A stretch of 64,000 nt of DNA from Biomphalaria glabrata (GCF_947242115.1 NC_074720.1:45248771-45312770), one strand, 5' to 3'; shown: positions 22,752 through 34,295, counted from the stretch's first letter. Translations and numbers: made by a program. The notes: generated from the letters alone by a model not told the origin.

Positions 22752-23084
22752 GTAAATATCAAATTAATAATTATAAATTATTGTCATCAGATTTCAAGAT
22801 TGCTAAAAGAATCAACACATAGACAAGAAAATAAAAAAGAATCGGATCAATTTCAAAGCTTTCAAAGGTCTGAAATAATTGATCTAAAAGTATGTCAAGT
22901 TGATTAACTTAGGATAAATCCAGAGACTGTCTCTTAGGCTCATAAAATGTCTTAAGTTAATTAACCTTCTTATTTAGTAATACTCTTAATCTCTGCTTGA
23001 CATTTACAGACTGTAGTGATTTACATCATATTGTATAGATTACAGATGTTATCTCAAAAAAGAAGATAATTACATTCATCACAT

Positions 23085-23275
23085 TTCTAGTCATTTATGT
23101 TAATCTGTGACTTAAACTCTGCTAAGTGGTTGGGTTTCCTGTACTGGCTGATTCAAGCCATTCCATTCTCTACTGGCACTAGGGAAGAAGAAGCACTTGT
23201 AGGACCTAGCCTATGGAGTAAGATATGGGCCTCTATCATTGTGGATCTAAGTATTTGAGTAGGTTTGGCTGATCT
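23085..23275 (-). mobile_element. CR1/L2-like LINE 3' end, minus strand
   Basis: On the minus strand it encodes the reverse transcriptase tail (FFFPSAxREWNGL-type, then a KTNDLAEFK-like stretch). It shares ATTCCATTCTCTACTGGCAC with the copies at 29.5, 52.8 and 58.6 kb. Confidence 0.6.
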
Positions 23276-23580
23276 AGTGGAAGGCATGAATTTTTTTAGA
23301 ACAAAAAAATAATGAAGACCAAATTATTTAATAACAAAAACAAAAATATGTCCAGAATTATTTAGCATCATACCCATAAATTAACATTTATTATTGCTTT
23401 TATTTAAAGTCTTTAAATTTGGTCCTGTTCTTTCACTACCTTCTTTTCATGTAAAAAACTGTTTTATCTTGTGTTATGTCCTCCACAAGTAGTGGACTTC
23501 AACAAAATGACTCTGAAACTAGCTCAGTCTCTTTCCATGGCATTTCACAATAAACAGTAAGTGGGTTTGAGAGTAGGATA

Positions 23581-24220
23581 CCTTCTATTTCTGGATCTTA
23601 AAGTAGAGTTCCTTTTATTTCTGGATCTGAAAGTAGAGTTCCTTTTATTTCTGAATCTGAGAGTAGAGTTCCTTTTATTTCTGAATCTGAGAGTAGAGTT
23701 CCTTTTATTTCTGGATCTCAGAGTAGAGTTCCTTTTATTTCTGGATCTGAAAGTAGAGTTCCTTTTATTTCTGGATCTGAGAGTAGAGTGCCTTTTATTT
23801 CTGGATCTGAGAGTAGAGTTCCTTTTATTTCTGGATCTGAGAGTAGAATTCCTTTTATATCTGGATCTGAGAGTAGAGTTCCTTTTATTTCTGGATCTGA
23901 GAGTAGAGTTCCATTTATTTCTGGATCTGAATGTGGTGTACCTTTTATTTATGGAGCTGAGTGTGGTGTACCTTTTATTTATGGAGCTGAGTGTGGTGTA
24001 CCTTTTATTTATGGAGCTGAGTGTGGTGTACCTTTTATTTATGTAGCTGAGTGTGGTGTACCTTTTATTTATGTAGCTGAGTGTGGTGTACCTTTTATTT
24101 ATGGAGCTGAGTGTGGTGTACCTTTTATTTATGGAGCTGAGTGTGGTGTACCTTTTATTTATGGAGCTGAGTGTGGTGTACCTTTTATTTATGGAGCTGA
24201 GTGTGGTGTACCTTTTAATT
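23581..24220 (+). repeat. 30-bp minisatellite, 21 copies in two variant blocks
   Basis: Unit length is exactly 30 bp. Copies 1-11 (23581-23910) are type A, CCTTTTATTTCTGGATCTGA plus GAGTAGAGTT. Copies 13-21 (23941-24210) are type B, CCTTTTATTTATGGAGCTGA plus GTGTGGTGTA. Copy 12 (23911-23940) joins a type A first half to a type B second half. Because 30 is a multiple of three, long frames run through it. They encode ten-residue repeats (LLFLDLRVEF in one frame, PFISGSESRV in another) but show no sign of being a real protein. Confidence 0.9.
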
Positions 24221-24549
24221 TTCTTCTTTGATAGTATCTTAGTTTTCTATTTGGCTAATAGTCAAGTTTCTATATCAGATGGTAGAAGCTACCAATGCTC
24301 AATTTTGCTCATCAGCATTACCCATTATATTTATCCCGGTTAACTGTTTATATTAACTCCCATTATCCCTTCCACCTCAGTTAATAAAGACTTGTGTGAA
24401 AGTCTTTTTTCATCTTCTTATATTTCTTGAAATGTTAAAGCTGTATTAGTATTGATATATTTTTTTGTTATTGTATCCATGTCTCATAAATATAACGTCT
24501 CCAAAATTAACCTGTTAGAACACAATGTGGCATCAAATTTTTTTATTAT

Positions 24550-24868
24550 CGTCTAGAGTTCATCTAGCTAGATCTAGCAGCTAGATTCTAGACTAGAGTC
24601 AGATCAGATGAGAGTGTCACTAGTCGTGACTAGAGTCTAGAGTAGATACTAACATAGATCATCTGCATCATGATCATCATACTAAATAACTAATCATACT
24701 GAATCATAGTTATGATAGTAGTAAGTAAATCTAGTAGTAACTTAAGTAAGTAGATCTAGCCTGGCCTAGACTAGATCAGTAGATCATAGATGAGATCTAC
24801 TAGAAATGACTAGATCTAGATCTACTAGATTGTCTAGACTAGATTTACTAAATCATTTACTAGATATA
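24550..24868. repeat. AGATCT/TCTAGA-rich tract
   Basis: Dense short palindromic words with no gene. The tract continues at 25590-26180, on the other side of the inserted inverted-repeat element. Confidence 0.6.
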
Positions 24869-24870
24869 TA

Positions 24871-25582
24871 GAGTAAAGTGCGAAGTTCGAGCAGCCCCGA
24901 TTTGTCAAGAGGTTTGAACAGTTCACTTTTTATTGCTAAAATTTTTTTATTTGAATGTTTACCAAATTACTACTATATTGCTACTGCGCGTGCACCTTTT
25001 TTCTTTACTTCCGACACATACTATTTCCTTTTCCTTGTAAAGGCTAAGTTCATGGTGAGGTCAAACTCAGGAGGTGTGGAATGATTCTTTTTTACTACCC
25101 GGTAGTGAAGGAAACGGGTAATGGGCTTAAGGCTATTTTGAAGTCTGATTGCTCATCAGCTTAAAGAGACTATTTGAAGTTGTGGAGGGTGGGAAATGGT
25201 GCAATGGATGGTGTTCTTGCGCTGCAGTAAAAAGAAAATGACTATATAGTGAAAATTAAATATTAAAACATGTTTTTAGATATATTTTCTTTGATCTGTT
25301 CAAACCTTCCATCAACCCATTCGAGCTTACTAACTGGGGAAAAATCTGCTCGAGGTAAAGTACGCTTGGCGATACCTACCCTACACCTCTTTGAACTCAT
25401 TTATTTAATTTTAACTAAGCCTAGTGATACATTAAACTTAATCTATTTTTATAGAAAAAAGGATGAGAAATTCAGAGATACCATCAGTTTTTTCATAGGT
25501 CAGACCGTTAGGGTGCTATTAAAATCCAAACATGAAAATTCCTGCCTGCTGGCTTAATAATTTCGAACTTTGCACTTTACTC
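24871..25582. mobile_element. Non-autonomous TIR element with TA duplication
   Basis: Left end GAGTAAAGTGCGAAGTTCGA (24871-24890). The right end, reverse-complemented, is GAGTAAAGTGCAAAGTTCGA (25563-25582). TA flanks both sides (24869-24870 and 25583-25584). At 712 bp it has no recognisable transposase, and a 95-codon frame at 25270-25557 has no known domain. A TA target fits Tc1/mariner-type or similar transposases. It lies inside an AGATCT-rich tract. Confidence 0.75.
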
Positions 25583-25589
25583 TATGTAT

Positions 25590-26180
25590 ATTATAATATG
25601 ATGTAGATCTTTTCTCTATATCTTAGTATCTAGTCTACTAGATCTACTATGATCAGTATGAACTATCTATGATCTAGATCTATCTAGTGGACTAGTCAAT
25701 CTTAGATCTAGATCTAATTATCGACTTCTAGTAGTAGTACTACTACTAGTAGATCTCTAGTCAGATCTAGATATGATTATTAATGATAGAGATAGAATCT
25801 AGATAGACTCCAGAGACAGATATATAGATAGTGATATAGCCAATCTAAATCTAATTATCGACTTCTAGTAGTAGTAATACTACTAGTAGATCTCTTGTCA
25901 GATCTAGATATGTGTATGATTATTAATGATAGAGATAGAATCTAGATAGACTCTAGAGACAGATATATAGATAGTGATATAGCCAATATACTGAATATTA
26001 TTGAATATACTATAAGGCCTACTATTCTACTTTACTGTCTTTAGTTTAGGGTGGAGGCCTTAGAGTATATTATATATGATATATGGTATAGATTATATTT
26101 CTAGAATTCTAGATCTAATAGAAGATCTACTTAGATTCTGGAATCTCTCTCTTAGTTTTAGTTTTATAAATCTAGCTAGA
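25590..26180. repeat. AGATCT-rich tract with a 140-bp tandem duplication
   Basis: Units near 25707-25847 and 25848-25986 share ATTATCGACTTCTAGTAGTA, GATTATTAATGATAGAGATA and AGACAGATATATAGATAGTG. They differ by small changes such as an extra TGTG. There is no gene. Confidence 0.7.
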
Positions 26181-26254
26181 TTGTGAAGTAGATGTTTTAT
26201 GTTTGTTTTACATGTTTCGGATGTTCCTTCAGAGTTGAAGATAATTACTTCCTA

Positions 26255-26378
26255 GTCCATACCTCCCGCAGGACAACGGGGGATGGGAGCGGGCAGGGTT
26301 TGAACCAGGGACCATCGATAAATCTGAACGACAGTCCAGCGTGCAAACCGCACGACCAGGCAGCCATCAATGAAAGTG
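26255..26378 (-). mobile_element. tRNA-derived SINE (family C), minus strand
   Basis: The minus strand reads TGGCTGCCTGGTCGTGCGG (A box), then CCCTGGTTCAAACCCTGCC (B box), then a body ending GTATGGACTA. This is the best copy of family C; a degraded one lies at 3245. Confidence 0.7.
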
Positions 26379-26689
26379 ATATCCGCTGAAATAGGTAACT
26401 GATATTGATAATGTGTTATACATTGCAATTTGTTTTTAGAGATTTTAATTAATTCCTAATATATATAGAGAGAGTAGTGCAAATAGGCTTATTGTACTTT
26501 TTAAAGTACTTTTTTACTCTTTAATCAGTTACTTTTGAATTTGCTAAATTGAAAAGGAAAAAAAAATACATTTTTATACATGTATATGGTAATTCAATAT
26601 TTATTTCTGCTCCTGAAATTGAATATTTTCTCCTGAAAAACTCCTGGAAATCTCCAGAAATCCTGATCTCAGAATGGTGGGGGAACCCT

Positions 26690-27005
26690 GGATACTATCA
26701 GTCACCAACTTCTGTATGAATGGTTCTTTAAGTCAACAACATCTGTATGAATGGTGCTATCAGTCACCACCATTTTTATGAATGGTACTATTAGTCACCA
26801 CCATCTTTATGAATAGTACTATTAGTCACCACCATCTGTATGAATGGTACTATCAGTCACTACCATCTGTATGAATGATACTATCAGTCACCACCATCTG
26901 TATGGTTCAGTGTTTAATGTATAATTGCTAAGAATGGTACTGTCAGTCACCACCATCTATATGAATGGTACTATCAGTCACCACCATCTGTATGAATGAC
27001 AGCAT
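26690..27005. repeat. 31-bp minisatellite, about ten copies
   Basis: The unit reads TACTATCAGTCACCACCATC plus TGTATGAATGG. Copies vary by a few bases. One copy near 26900 is interrupted by about 27 bp (TTCAGTGTTTAATGTATAAT plus 7). No gene function is seen. Confidence 0.85.
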
Positions 27006-27339
27006 CTTCATCATAGCCCCAGAATTATGCAGAATAGTCTAGTATATTGTAATAAAATAACCAATACTAGAAAACCACTATATTGGCTTTATTCAACAAG
27101 ATTAAGCTACAGCCAACAATGAACAAATATAAGTACATCTCTAGTTGTTGAAATACTATAGACACACACACTGAACATGACCTTCTGGCACACTGGACTC
27201 ATGCAGAAAATTAATAATAAATATACACTACATATATGTTGTCACATCAAACCTGGTATGTATTGTCACATTAGAAATAGTATGTATATATGGCCTCCTT
27301 TAGTGGCAAAGCGACTATGGATCATCTCATTATGCCTGG

Positions 27340-27750
27340 GCATTAGTTATGGTTGGAACGATGTCGCCCACACATCAGTTCCCCCCACTCCACGCAGCTT
27401 ATGTATCCAAAGGAACGGCAGTGCCGATACAGTTTGGGGTCAGTGGCCTTACAGGTTCTGCCAGAGTGTAGCACTGGGTGCTGCAAACTGCCTTAAGGTT
27501 GCCAGCTCCTGATTTTTCCTCAGGGTTGACTCCCAAAGCCTTTCCCATGATTGGGTATAGCTGCAAGGCAACAGAGGTTTGAATTCAGAGTTTTCCTTCT
27601 CCTAGGTGGGTAGCCAGCCATGGCTAATGAGCCCCTCCTGCTCGAAGCTTACTGGTTATGGCGCCAGTTACTCACCTTTGCCCCTTCTCCTGTTAATGAG
27701 AACAGTTCCGCCAGACTCAATATCTGAGCCACACATGAAGGCCAGGAGTT
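27340..27750 (+). repeat. Interspersed repeat module shared with LINE leaders
   Basis: Contains CCTTTCCCATGATTGGGTAT, AGCTGCAAGGCAACAG, AGTTTTCCTTCTCCTAGGTG and GGCTAATGAGCCCCTCCTGC. A second copy is at 56850-57150 inside the hAT element. A diverged version forms part of the antisense leader of the LINE at 20980-21320. No coding frame is convincing. Confidence 0.6.
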
Positions 27751-28042
27751 TGACTGCTTGTCAGAGGCACATAAACATTGCCACAGGTAACTCTAATGTA
27801 GTTGACTTTATTTTGTTGGTCTTTGCATTGCCAGCTCTTTATTTTCGAGGATTCATTATAGTTGGAAAAGTTTTAAAAATTGCAAGAATTCTCACTATGA
27901 TTTGAGTCTCCCTGCCATTAGCTATGGATGATGTTTGATTATGACTGCTAGATATTTATTATTGTTGTGGTACAACAGATTATTGATTGTTGCATTTTCT
28001 CCATTATGTTGCCATCTATTTACTAAGTTGTATGTTTTTCAG

Positions 28043-28200
28043 AAAAGTGAAGACTGTGTGTGGAAGTTTGCCAGAGCCAAGCTTTGGATTTCTTTTATAG
28101 AGCCTGGGACAACACTCTCAATACCTTTTGATATCATTCCAACACCTATAGCTGTGGTGAGACTATTTCAAGGTCTCAGGAATGTATTTCTTATCAATCT
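28043..28200 (+). CDS. TRPC: TRPC-type cation channel, exon after S6
   Basis: The exon lies between a TTTTTCAG acceptor and a CT|GTAAGT donor (phase 0 in, phase 2 out). It encodes the conserved cytosolic segment after the last membrane helix of canonical TRP channels: EDCVWKFARAKLWISF, then EPGTTLSIPFDIIPTP. TRPC proteins have xxxWKFARxKLWxSYFxEGxTLPxPFNxIPSPK at this position, the region around the TRP domain. The channel is a plasma-membrane calcium-permeable tetramer acting downstream of phospholipase C. No stop lies in the exon. The preceding pore exons are not found in the window, so this is a lone fragment. It could be the end of a real gene with very long introns or a decayed copy. Confidence 0.7.
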
Positions 28201-29509
28201 GTAAGTTTGTTTATTACTGTTACTAAAATAGCTCTGTTGGTAAATAAAATTTTAATTGAACATGGACACTATGTCAAATAAACATTAAGTGGGTAAAACA
28301 TGCAATTTTATTTCATTCCTTTTTCTAAATATAGTTCTACTATAAATGTTCACATTATTTTCTTAGTCATTTACAAGAGAAAGTTTTAGTTTGAATCAAA
28401 TCAATATCATGTTAATTCTTTACAAAATACTAACACATATTGCAATAACTAGTTCAGATTTGTTAAAAAACAAAAACTAAATTTTTCTTTAAGTTTATTT
28501 CTATTTCAATTTGAAAGTATTCTTACAAAAAGGTAGCCATGCAAAATGATGTTCTCTTTTGGACTGAAATGGATTGTCTCATTTTGTTGTTTAGTTACTG
28601 CAATGCAAATTGGAGTTTGAACAAATTAAAGTAAAAGCATAATAAATAGAATGTATGTATAGTATTACATAATTTTAATGAATTTTCTCAATACTGGCTT
28701 TTATCTTTCAGACTAAGTGTTTTTAAGAGTAGAACAATCTTCCTTGTCAAACTGTTTTAAACCAATCTTTTGAAGTAGCCTAAGTAAATTGAATAATTTT
28801 TTCATAATATTTTTAAAATCAAGGCAAAGGAAGAATCACATTCAATATCTTTTTAACAGGATTTGTTTCACTTTTCACTGCCCAGGTAAAACAGAAGAAA
28901 ACAAAATTGAATGATAGTAACATTTTACTGAAATCCAAAAGGGAAAATAATTTTCTTTCACTAAGTTGAGAAAAATGATGACCTTCTTGTTTAAAACTTA
29001 TTTAAAATGTTATTTTTTTCTTTGTTTTATGTCAGTTTTGCTCTAATTTAGCCTAAATCATGTTTTACACAAAGCTGATTAAATTAAATTACTACTATTA
29101 TGTAGATGCATTTTTTATAAGTAATGCTGAAAATGCATATTGAATTCTTCTTATTATTATTGTTTTTGCATTGCATTGAAAGAGAATGTCATAAGAAATA
29201 GAAATGGTTTTGTTCCTTAAATAGCCATTGCATAAGATTGTTTGACTAATCTCGCATTCCCTGTGTATCAGTCTCTCCATAGACCTTCTATAGTTCTTTG
29301 AAGTATATTTCATATTAAGGTATATATTATCTCTTTTAAATGTAGGAAGGGATTTATTTGCAATGGTTTTTTTTATTTATACTAGAAAAAGTATCGCCAT
29401 TATTTCCTTTAATTTTAAGAAATCGGTCTAATTGAAATGGTAAAAATTAATCTAATTTTATGAAATACAGATGTCACTTTAAAAAAGAAGATGATTAAGG
29501 CCTATGCAT

Positions 29510-29775
29510 GTTTCTAGGTCAATCTAGTCATGCATGTTGATCATTGACTGAAATTCTGCCAAGTCTTAGGTTTTGTGACTCACTTAGGCAGCCCATTCCA
29601 TGCTCTAGGGAAGAAGGAGCATTTATACAAATTTGCCCCTAGCGTATGGAACAAGAAATGTGCCTTTATCTTTGTGTCTGAGTATTTTATTGGGTTTTGT
29701 TTTTGTATTTGAAGATTATGGTTCAGTGTTTTATGTATTATTGCTACTTTTAAGTCTTCTATCCTGAAGGCTTTC
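29510..29775 (-). mobile_element. CR1/L2-like LINE 3' end, minus strand
   Basis: Shares GTCAATCTAGTCATGCATGT, TTCTGCCAAGTC and TTTTAAGTCTTCTATCCTGA with the 52.8-kb copy. On the minus strand it gives the end of a reverse transcriptase and its 3' UTR. Confidence 0.6.
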
Positions 29776-30160
29776 TTAATTAAGTGATTTTAGTGCCTAA
29801 GAATTATACAAAGGCCCAGTGGCTGAATGAAATAGGACTTTCAGTGTTAAAATTCTATAATATTAGGTTAAAAGCAGACAAAATGCAGTAGGCTTTATTT
29901 CAGCTTTATCCAATACCACACAGAAAATATTTTTTTCTTGAGCACGAGAATTTTGCCATATACTCACTACATAGAAACTTAACTTTATTTGTATATTTTT
30001 TTTATTTTGTCTAAATATTGTTTAAAGAAATTAACACCATAATATTTTTTAAGATGAATGTTTGCTGTTGTATTTAGAAATGGTAAATCTTCACAGACAT
30101 TGCAATGTTATCTTTTGAATTTATTCCCTAATCAGGTAATCATGCATCACATGCCCTCAG

Positions 30161-30208
30161 ATATGTACAAAAAATGAAGTTTGAGAAGAAAGAGAAAGGA
30201 TCAAGATG
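30161..30208 (+). CDS. Possible TRPC exon (connecting helix)
   Basis: Reads YVQKMKFEKKEKGSR after a CCCTCAG acceptor, in a phase that fits the 28.2-kb exon, and is followed by a GTATAC donor. TRPC channels have RYVxxM... and a charged stretch here. The exon is short and the phase to the next candidate does not fit, so this is tentative. Confidence 0.35.
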
Positions 30209-30324
30209 GTATACTTTGAATTCTACAAATTAAATCCTGCTAAGCTTTATTCAGTTAAAAAATCGAGTTTATGTGTAACTACTATGATTCTACAAATATT
30301 TTTTGTTTGTTTGCTATGCACAGA

Positions 30325-30399
30325 TTTACAAGACACTAAAGAAGTTATCTATCAACTATACTCAATGTATGGACGACTTGCAGCCAGACCAGAATTATA
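30325..30399 (+). CDS. Possible terminal TRPC exon
   Basis: After a TATGCACAG acceptor the frame reads DLQDTKEVIYQLYSMYGRL and ends at TAG a few residues later. In TRPC proteins a segment like ENFKELKQDISSFRYEV lies at this place. The similarity is weak and the intron phase does not match the previous candidate. It may be a decayed exon or chance. Confidence 0.3.
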
Positions 30400-30486
30400 G
30401 AGAAAGATGTTTTTCTGCTGGCTAAACATGTATGGGTATGTTTGTCTGTCTTTCATTATGTCTATCTAAAAAATAATTGTTTTTGT

Positions 30487-30580
30487 TTGTAATGTTGTTA
30501 CAGTGCCTTGAGCTTACATTTTGTTTGTTAACAGCGCTTTATAAATAAAATTATTATTATTATTGTTATTATTATGTAAT
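30487..30580 (+). mobile_element. LINE 3' tail (L2/CR1-like)
   Basis: About 90 bp matching the last part of the element at 60027-61030. It shares TTACATTTTGTTTGTTAACA and TTTATAAATAAAATTATTAT and ends in ATT repeats. It is an extremely 5'-truncated insertion. Confidence 0.75.
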
Positions 30581-30589
30581 GCCTAGGAT

Positions 30590-30880
30590 TCTTCAGTTGT
30601 AATACCTAGGATTCTTCTGTAGCATCTCAATTCCATTGCTAGGATCCTCCTCTCTAGCTCTGCAGTCAGCGTCCAAGACTCACAAGCATATAAAAATGTG
30701 GCCATGACCAGAGAGCGCATCAGTCTGATTTTGGTGCCTAGGGCTAAGCCTTTGTCTTTCCATATTATTTTAAGTTTTGAAAGGGCTGCTGTGGACTGTC
30801 AGTAGTTCAGGTTTTGTTCCCTTATCTGAGACAATAGCTCCTAGGTATTTGAAGTGGGCCAAAATGCTCTTTTGAATTTA
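30590..30880 (-). mobile_element. LINE reverse transcriptase fragment, minus strand
   Basis: The minus strand contains the sense of CATGGCCACATTTTTATATG and GATGCGCTCTCTGGTC, matching a SRS.MATFLYACES-type region of LINE proteins after the catalytic domain. It is short and broken. Confidence 0.5.
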
Positions 30881-31561
30881 ATAAAGACAAGCTGCAGGTT
30901 TAATTATTGTTAACTGCATTTGTCGACTGGTTGTCAGTAAAACCAAGACTTGGTAGAATTTAAGATTCTATTTATATTGTTACATGGTGCAGCTTTAGTG
31001 AAATCCAGCTAGTCTGTAGAACTGGCATGTCAAACATTGTCCATATATTTTTGTAATTATATATATATATATTTCTATATATATGGTATATTTCTCTTCT
31101 TATAAGATTTCTAGAGCTTGATATATTCAGTAGTGTCCAAACTAGTTTAGCGTGAATTCCCCTATCCATCCATCCATCCCAGTGGTGCTACAGCCCATGG
31201 AGGGCTCTGGCCTGCTTTAACATATCCTTCCATTCAGATATCCTGGGCCTTTCGTCTCCACGCCCTAGCCCCAAGCTGCTTCAGATCTGCTTCCACATCA
31301 TCTATCCATCGCATTCGGTGTCTGCCTTTGGGTCGCCTGCCTTTTGGTTTTTGCCTGTATACAATTTTCACCCCTCTGTTGTCTGACATTCTTTCAAGGT
31401 GACCTGCCCAACGTAGTCTGTTCTTTTTTATTTCGTTCACTTTTGGTGGGTCTTCATACAATTGATATATCTCATGGTTAGTGCGTGTCCTCCACCCTGT
31501 TTCATCCTGTATGGCACCATAGATTTTCCTAAGAATTTTTCTTTCCCAAGTGTTAAGTAAA

Positions 31562-32954
31562 AGCACAAACTATTCAACAAAATTTGGTTAACAGAAACAC
31601 CTCCGGGTGAGTGGAAAAAGGGCTTGCTAATAAAAATACCAAAGAGTGGAGATCTATCACAATGTGAGAAATGGCGAGGCATCACTTTGCTGTCAGTACC
31701 AAGCAAGATTTTTAGCAGAATCCTACTAAACAGAATAAGGGAGCATGTGATGAACACCTAAGGGAAGAACAGGCCGGATTCAGAAAAGGGAGATCTTGTG
31801 CTGACCAAATAGCTACACTCAGGATAATTGTAGAACAATGTGTCGAATGGCAATCTCCTCTCTATGCAACTTTTGTCGACTTTGAAAAAGCTTTTGATAG
31901 TGTCGACAGAGAATCTATTTGGACTGTAATGAGACATTATGGGATCCCCAATAAAATAATAACCATAATCAAGAACCTTTATGATGGTTTCACCTGCCAA
32001 GTAACCCACTGTGGCAAGCTGTCAGAGGAATTTCCAGTCACAACAGGAGTCAAACAGGGATGTCTTCTTTCACCACTCCTGTTCCTTCTAGTACTGGATT
32101 GGGTCACAAAAGAAGCCTACTCTAACGCAGGGAAAGGAATCCAATGGACTCTCACACAAAAGCTGGAAGATCTGGAATTCGCTGATGACATAGCCCTATT
32201 ATCACACAGACTACAGGATATGCAAGAAAAGGTCACAGCTTTAAGCTAAGTAGGAAAAAGAGTAGGCCTCAAAATAAACCACCAAAAAACTAAAGTACTT
32301 AAAGTAAACAATAACAAATTGGAGACATAGTATTGGATTCTCAGACAATAGACCAAGTAGAAAATTTTATATACCTTGGGAGTGTAGTCAGTATATCAGG
32401 TGGAACAGATGAAGACATTAATCTAGCATGTCAGACATTTACACAGCTAAAACCAACCTGGAAATCTCCTTACATCTCAAACAAGACTAAACTAAGAATC
32501 TTTAACTCTAATGTCAAGGCTGTCCTACTGTATGGTTCTGAAACATGGAGAACAACTGAAGCCACAACAAAAAAATACAGACCTTCATCAACAGATGCCT
32601 GAGAAATATCCTAAAAATACACTGGTATGACAAAGTAGAAAACACCAAACTGTGGGAGATGAGTGGACAGAAAAATATAGAAGTGCAGATCTTAGAGAGG
32701 AAGTGGAGATGGATTGGTCACACCCTTAGAAAAGATACCAGCAACAGAGCTAGGCAGGCCTTAGAGTGGAACCCCCAGGGAACAAGACGCAGAGGAAGAC
32801 CAAAAAGAACATGGCGACGCAGTGTACTTGAAGAAGCAGAGAAGACCGGGAAGAGCTGGGACACCATAAAAAAGCTAGCAAGAGACCGTGGAGAGTGGCG
32901 TGTTTTGGTCGAGGCCCTATGTTCCATGAGGAACTCAAAGGAGTGATGATGATG
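31562..32954 (+). mobile_element. 5'-truncated LINE nested in the RTE-like element, 14-bp target duplication
   Basis: AAGTGTTAAGTAAA flanks it at 31548-31561 and 32955-32968, exactly duplicating RTE-like sequence. The + strand encodes the second half of a LINE protein in several frames. Visible motifs are FRKGRSCADQIATL, TFVDFEKAFDSV, GVKQGCLLSPLLF, LEFADDIALLS (the catalytic FADD), NFIYLGSVVS, LYGSETWR, RWRWIGHTLRK and WRVLVEALCS. It ends in GATGATGATG. Stops and frame changes between 31740 and 32640 make it dead. The insertion is younger than the host LINE. Confidence 0.85.
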
Positions 32955-32968
32955 AAGTGTTAAGTAAA

Positions 32969-34295
32969 TTTTCAGATGTCTTTGTCAGTGTCCAGGACTC
33001 ACTTCCATACATTGCTGCTGGTCTTATTATAGTTTTGTATATTATTTTCTTGGTTTTCCTTGAAATCGTTTTGCTCTTAAGTAAATGGTGGGTGCTATAA
33101 AATGCCCTGTTGCCTCCTGCTATTCTTTCCTTTATTTCTGTTAGTAGGTCATTTTTTAAATTAATAGTACTTCCTAGATATTTGAAAGTTTGGACGTTTT
33201 CAAATTCGTGGTGTTTGATTTTGATATTTTGTCCCTCTGTTTGATTGTCTCTTGTCATTGTAATGTACTTGGTTTTACTGTCATTGACCTCAAGTCCTGC
33301 TGGTCGAGATGCTTCTTCTAGTTGTATGAAGGCTCTAGCCATGTCAGAGGTTTCTTTACCCAATAAGGCAATGTCATCGGCATAAGCAAGGTATTGTAGA
33401 AATTGTTGGTTGTGGACCCGTGTTTTCTCTCCTGAAGTAGTTAGTAATAGTTCCCCTTGTGTTTATGTGTATATTTCTTATAACTCTCTCCAGTGTTAAA
33501 TTGAAAAGCATGCAGGAAAGTGCGTCTCCTTGTCTTAATCCTTGTTTAATCCTAAATTCCCGTGAGTCTTCTCCTTGTATTATGACTGCTTTTTGAGTTG
33601 TTTAATGTCATATGTATAAGTCTTGTCAGCTTGTTGGGTATTCCAAAATCCTGTAGAGTGTCTTATAGGTATTTCCTTCTGATACTGTCATAAGTCATTT
33701 TATAGTCTATAAAGAGTTGGTGGATTGGTATGTTGTATTCATGGCATTTTTCTAGTATACATCTTAGTGTGAAGATGTGGTCGGTTGTGGATTTGTTGGG
33801 TCTGAAACCACATTGGTAGTCACCTAAGATTTCTTCTGAATATTTTCCAAGTCTCTTAGTTATAAGCCTAGACAGTATCTTATAAGTCACATTTAGTAGA
33901 GAGATTCCTCTGTAATTACAGCACTTTAACTTGGATCCTTTTTTGTGTATTGGGGTTATAAGAGCCGTTTCCCATTCTGTTGGTATTACTTCTTCTTCCC
34001 AAATTCTTGATATTAGTCTGTGTATTTGGGAATGTAAGTCTTTCCCTCCATATTTAATTAGTTCTGCTGTGATTTGGTCCTCTCCTGGTGCTTTGTGATT
34101 CTTCATGGTCCTAATTATTTCTGATGTTTCAATGAGTGTTGGAGGGTTCACTAAGGGATCTGGTCCCCCATGTGGCAGTTTATATTCTCCATTATCTCCA
34201 TCTTCAGTGGTATTTAGGATCTCCTCAAAGTATTCAGCCCATCTCTCAATGACCCTGCTGTTTTCTGTAATATAGCATGCTTTATTATTTCCCAA
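32969..34295 (-). pseudogene. RTE-like LINE reverse transcriptase, split by frameshifts
   Basis: Frame 34295-33663 has HKAPGEDQITAELIKYG, ITPIHKKGSKLKCCNYRGI, NVTYKILSRLI, GFRPNKSTTDHIF and LFIDYKMTYDS. In that last block the usual DYKQAYDS has changed. After a gap with frame changes, 33363-32969 has AGLEVNDSKTKYITM, FKYLGSTIN and MYGSESWTLTK. The YADD region lies between the two frames, around 33370-33400, where antisense of ADDIALLG can be read. It copies LINE RNA at a nicked target when intact. Confidence 0.75.

Noticed and set aside
23561-24231. Long open frames over the 30-bp minisatellite, read as a repetitive protein
   Set aside because: The unit is a multiple of three without stops in two frames, so openness is automatic. 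There is no start context, signal or domain.
25270-25557. 95-codon frame as a transposase of the TA-flanked element
   Set aside because: Too short, with no catalytic residues or known motif visible.
27177-27512. 111-codon frame as a host gene
   Set aside because: It overlaps an interspersed repeat also present at 56.9 kb and has no domain.
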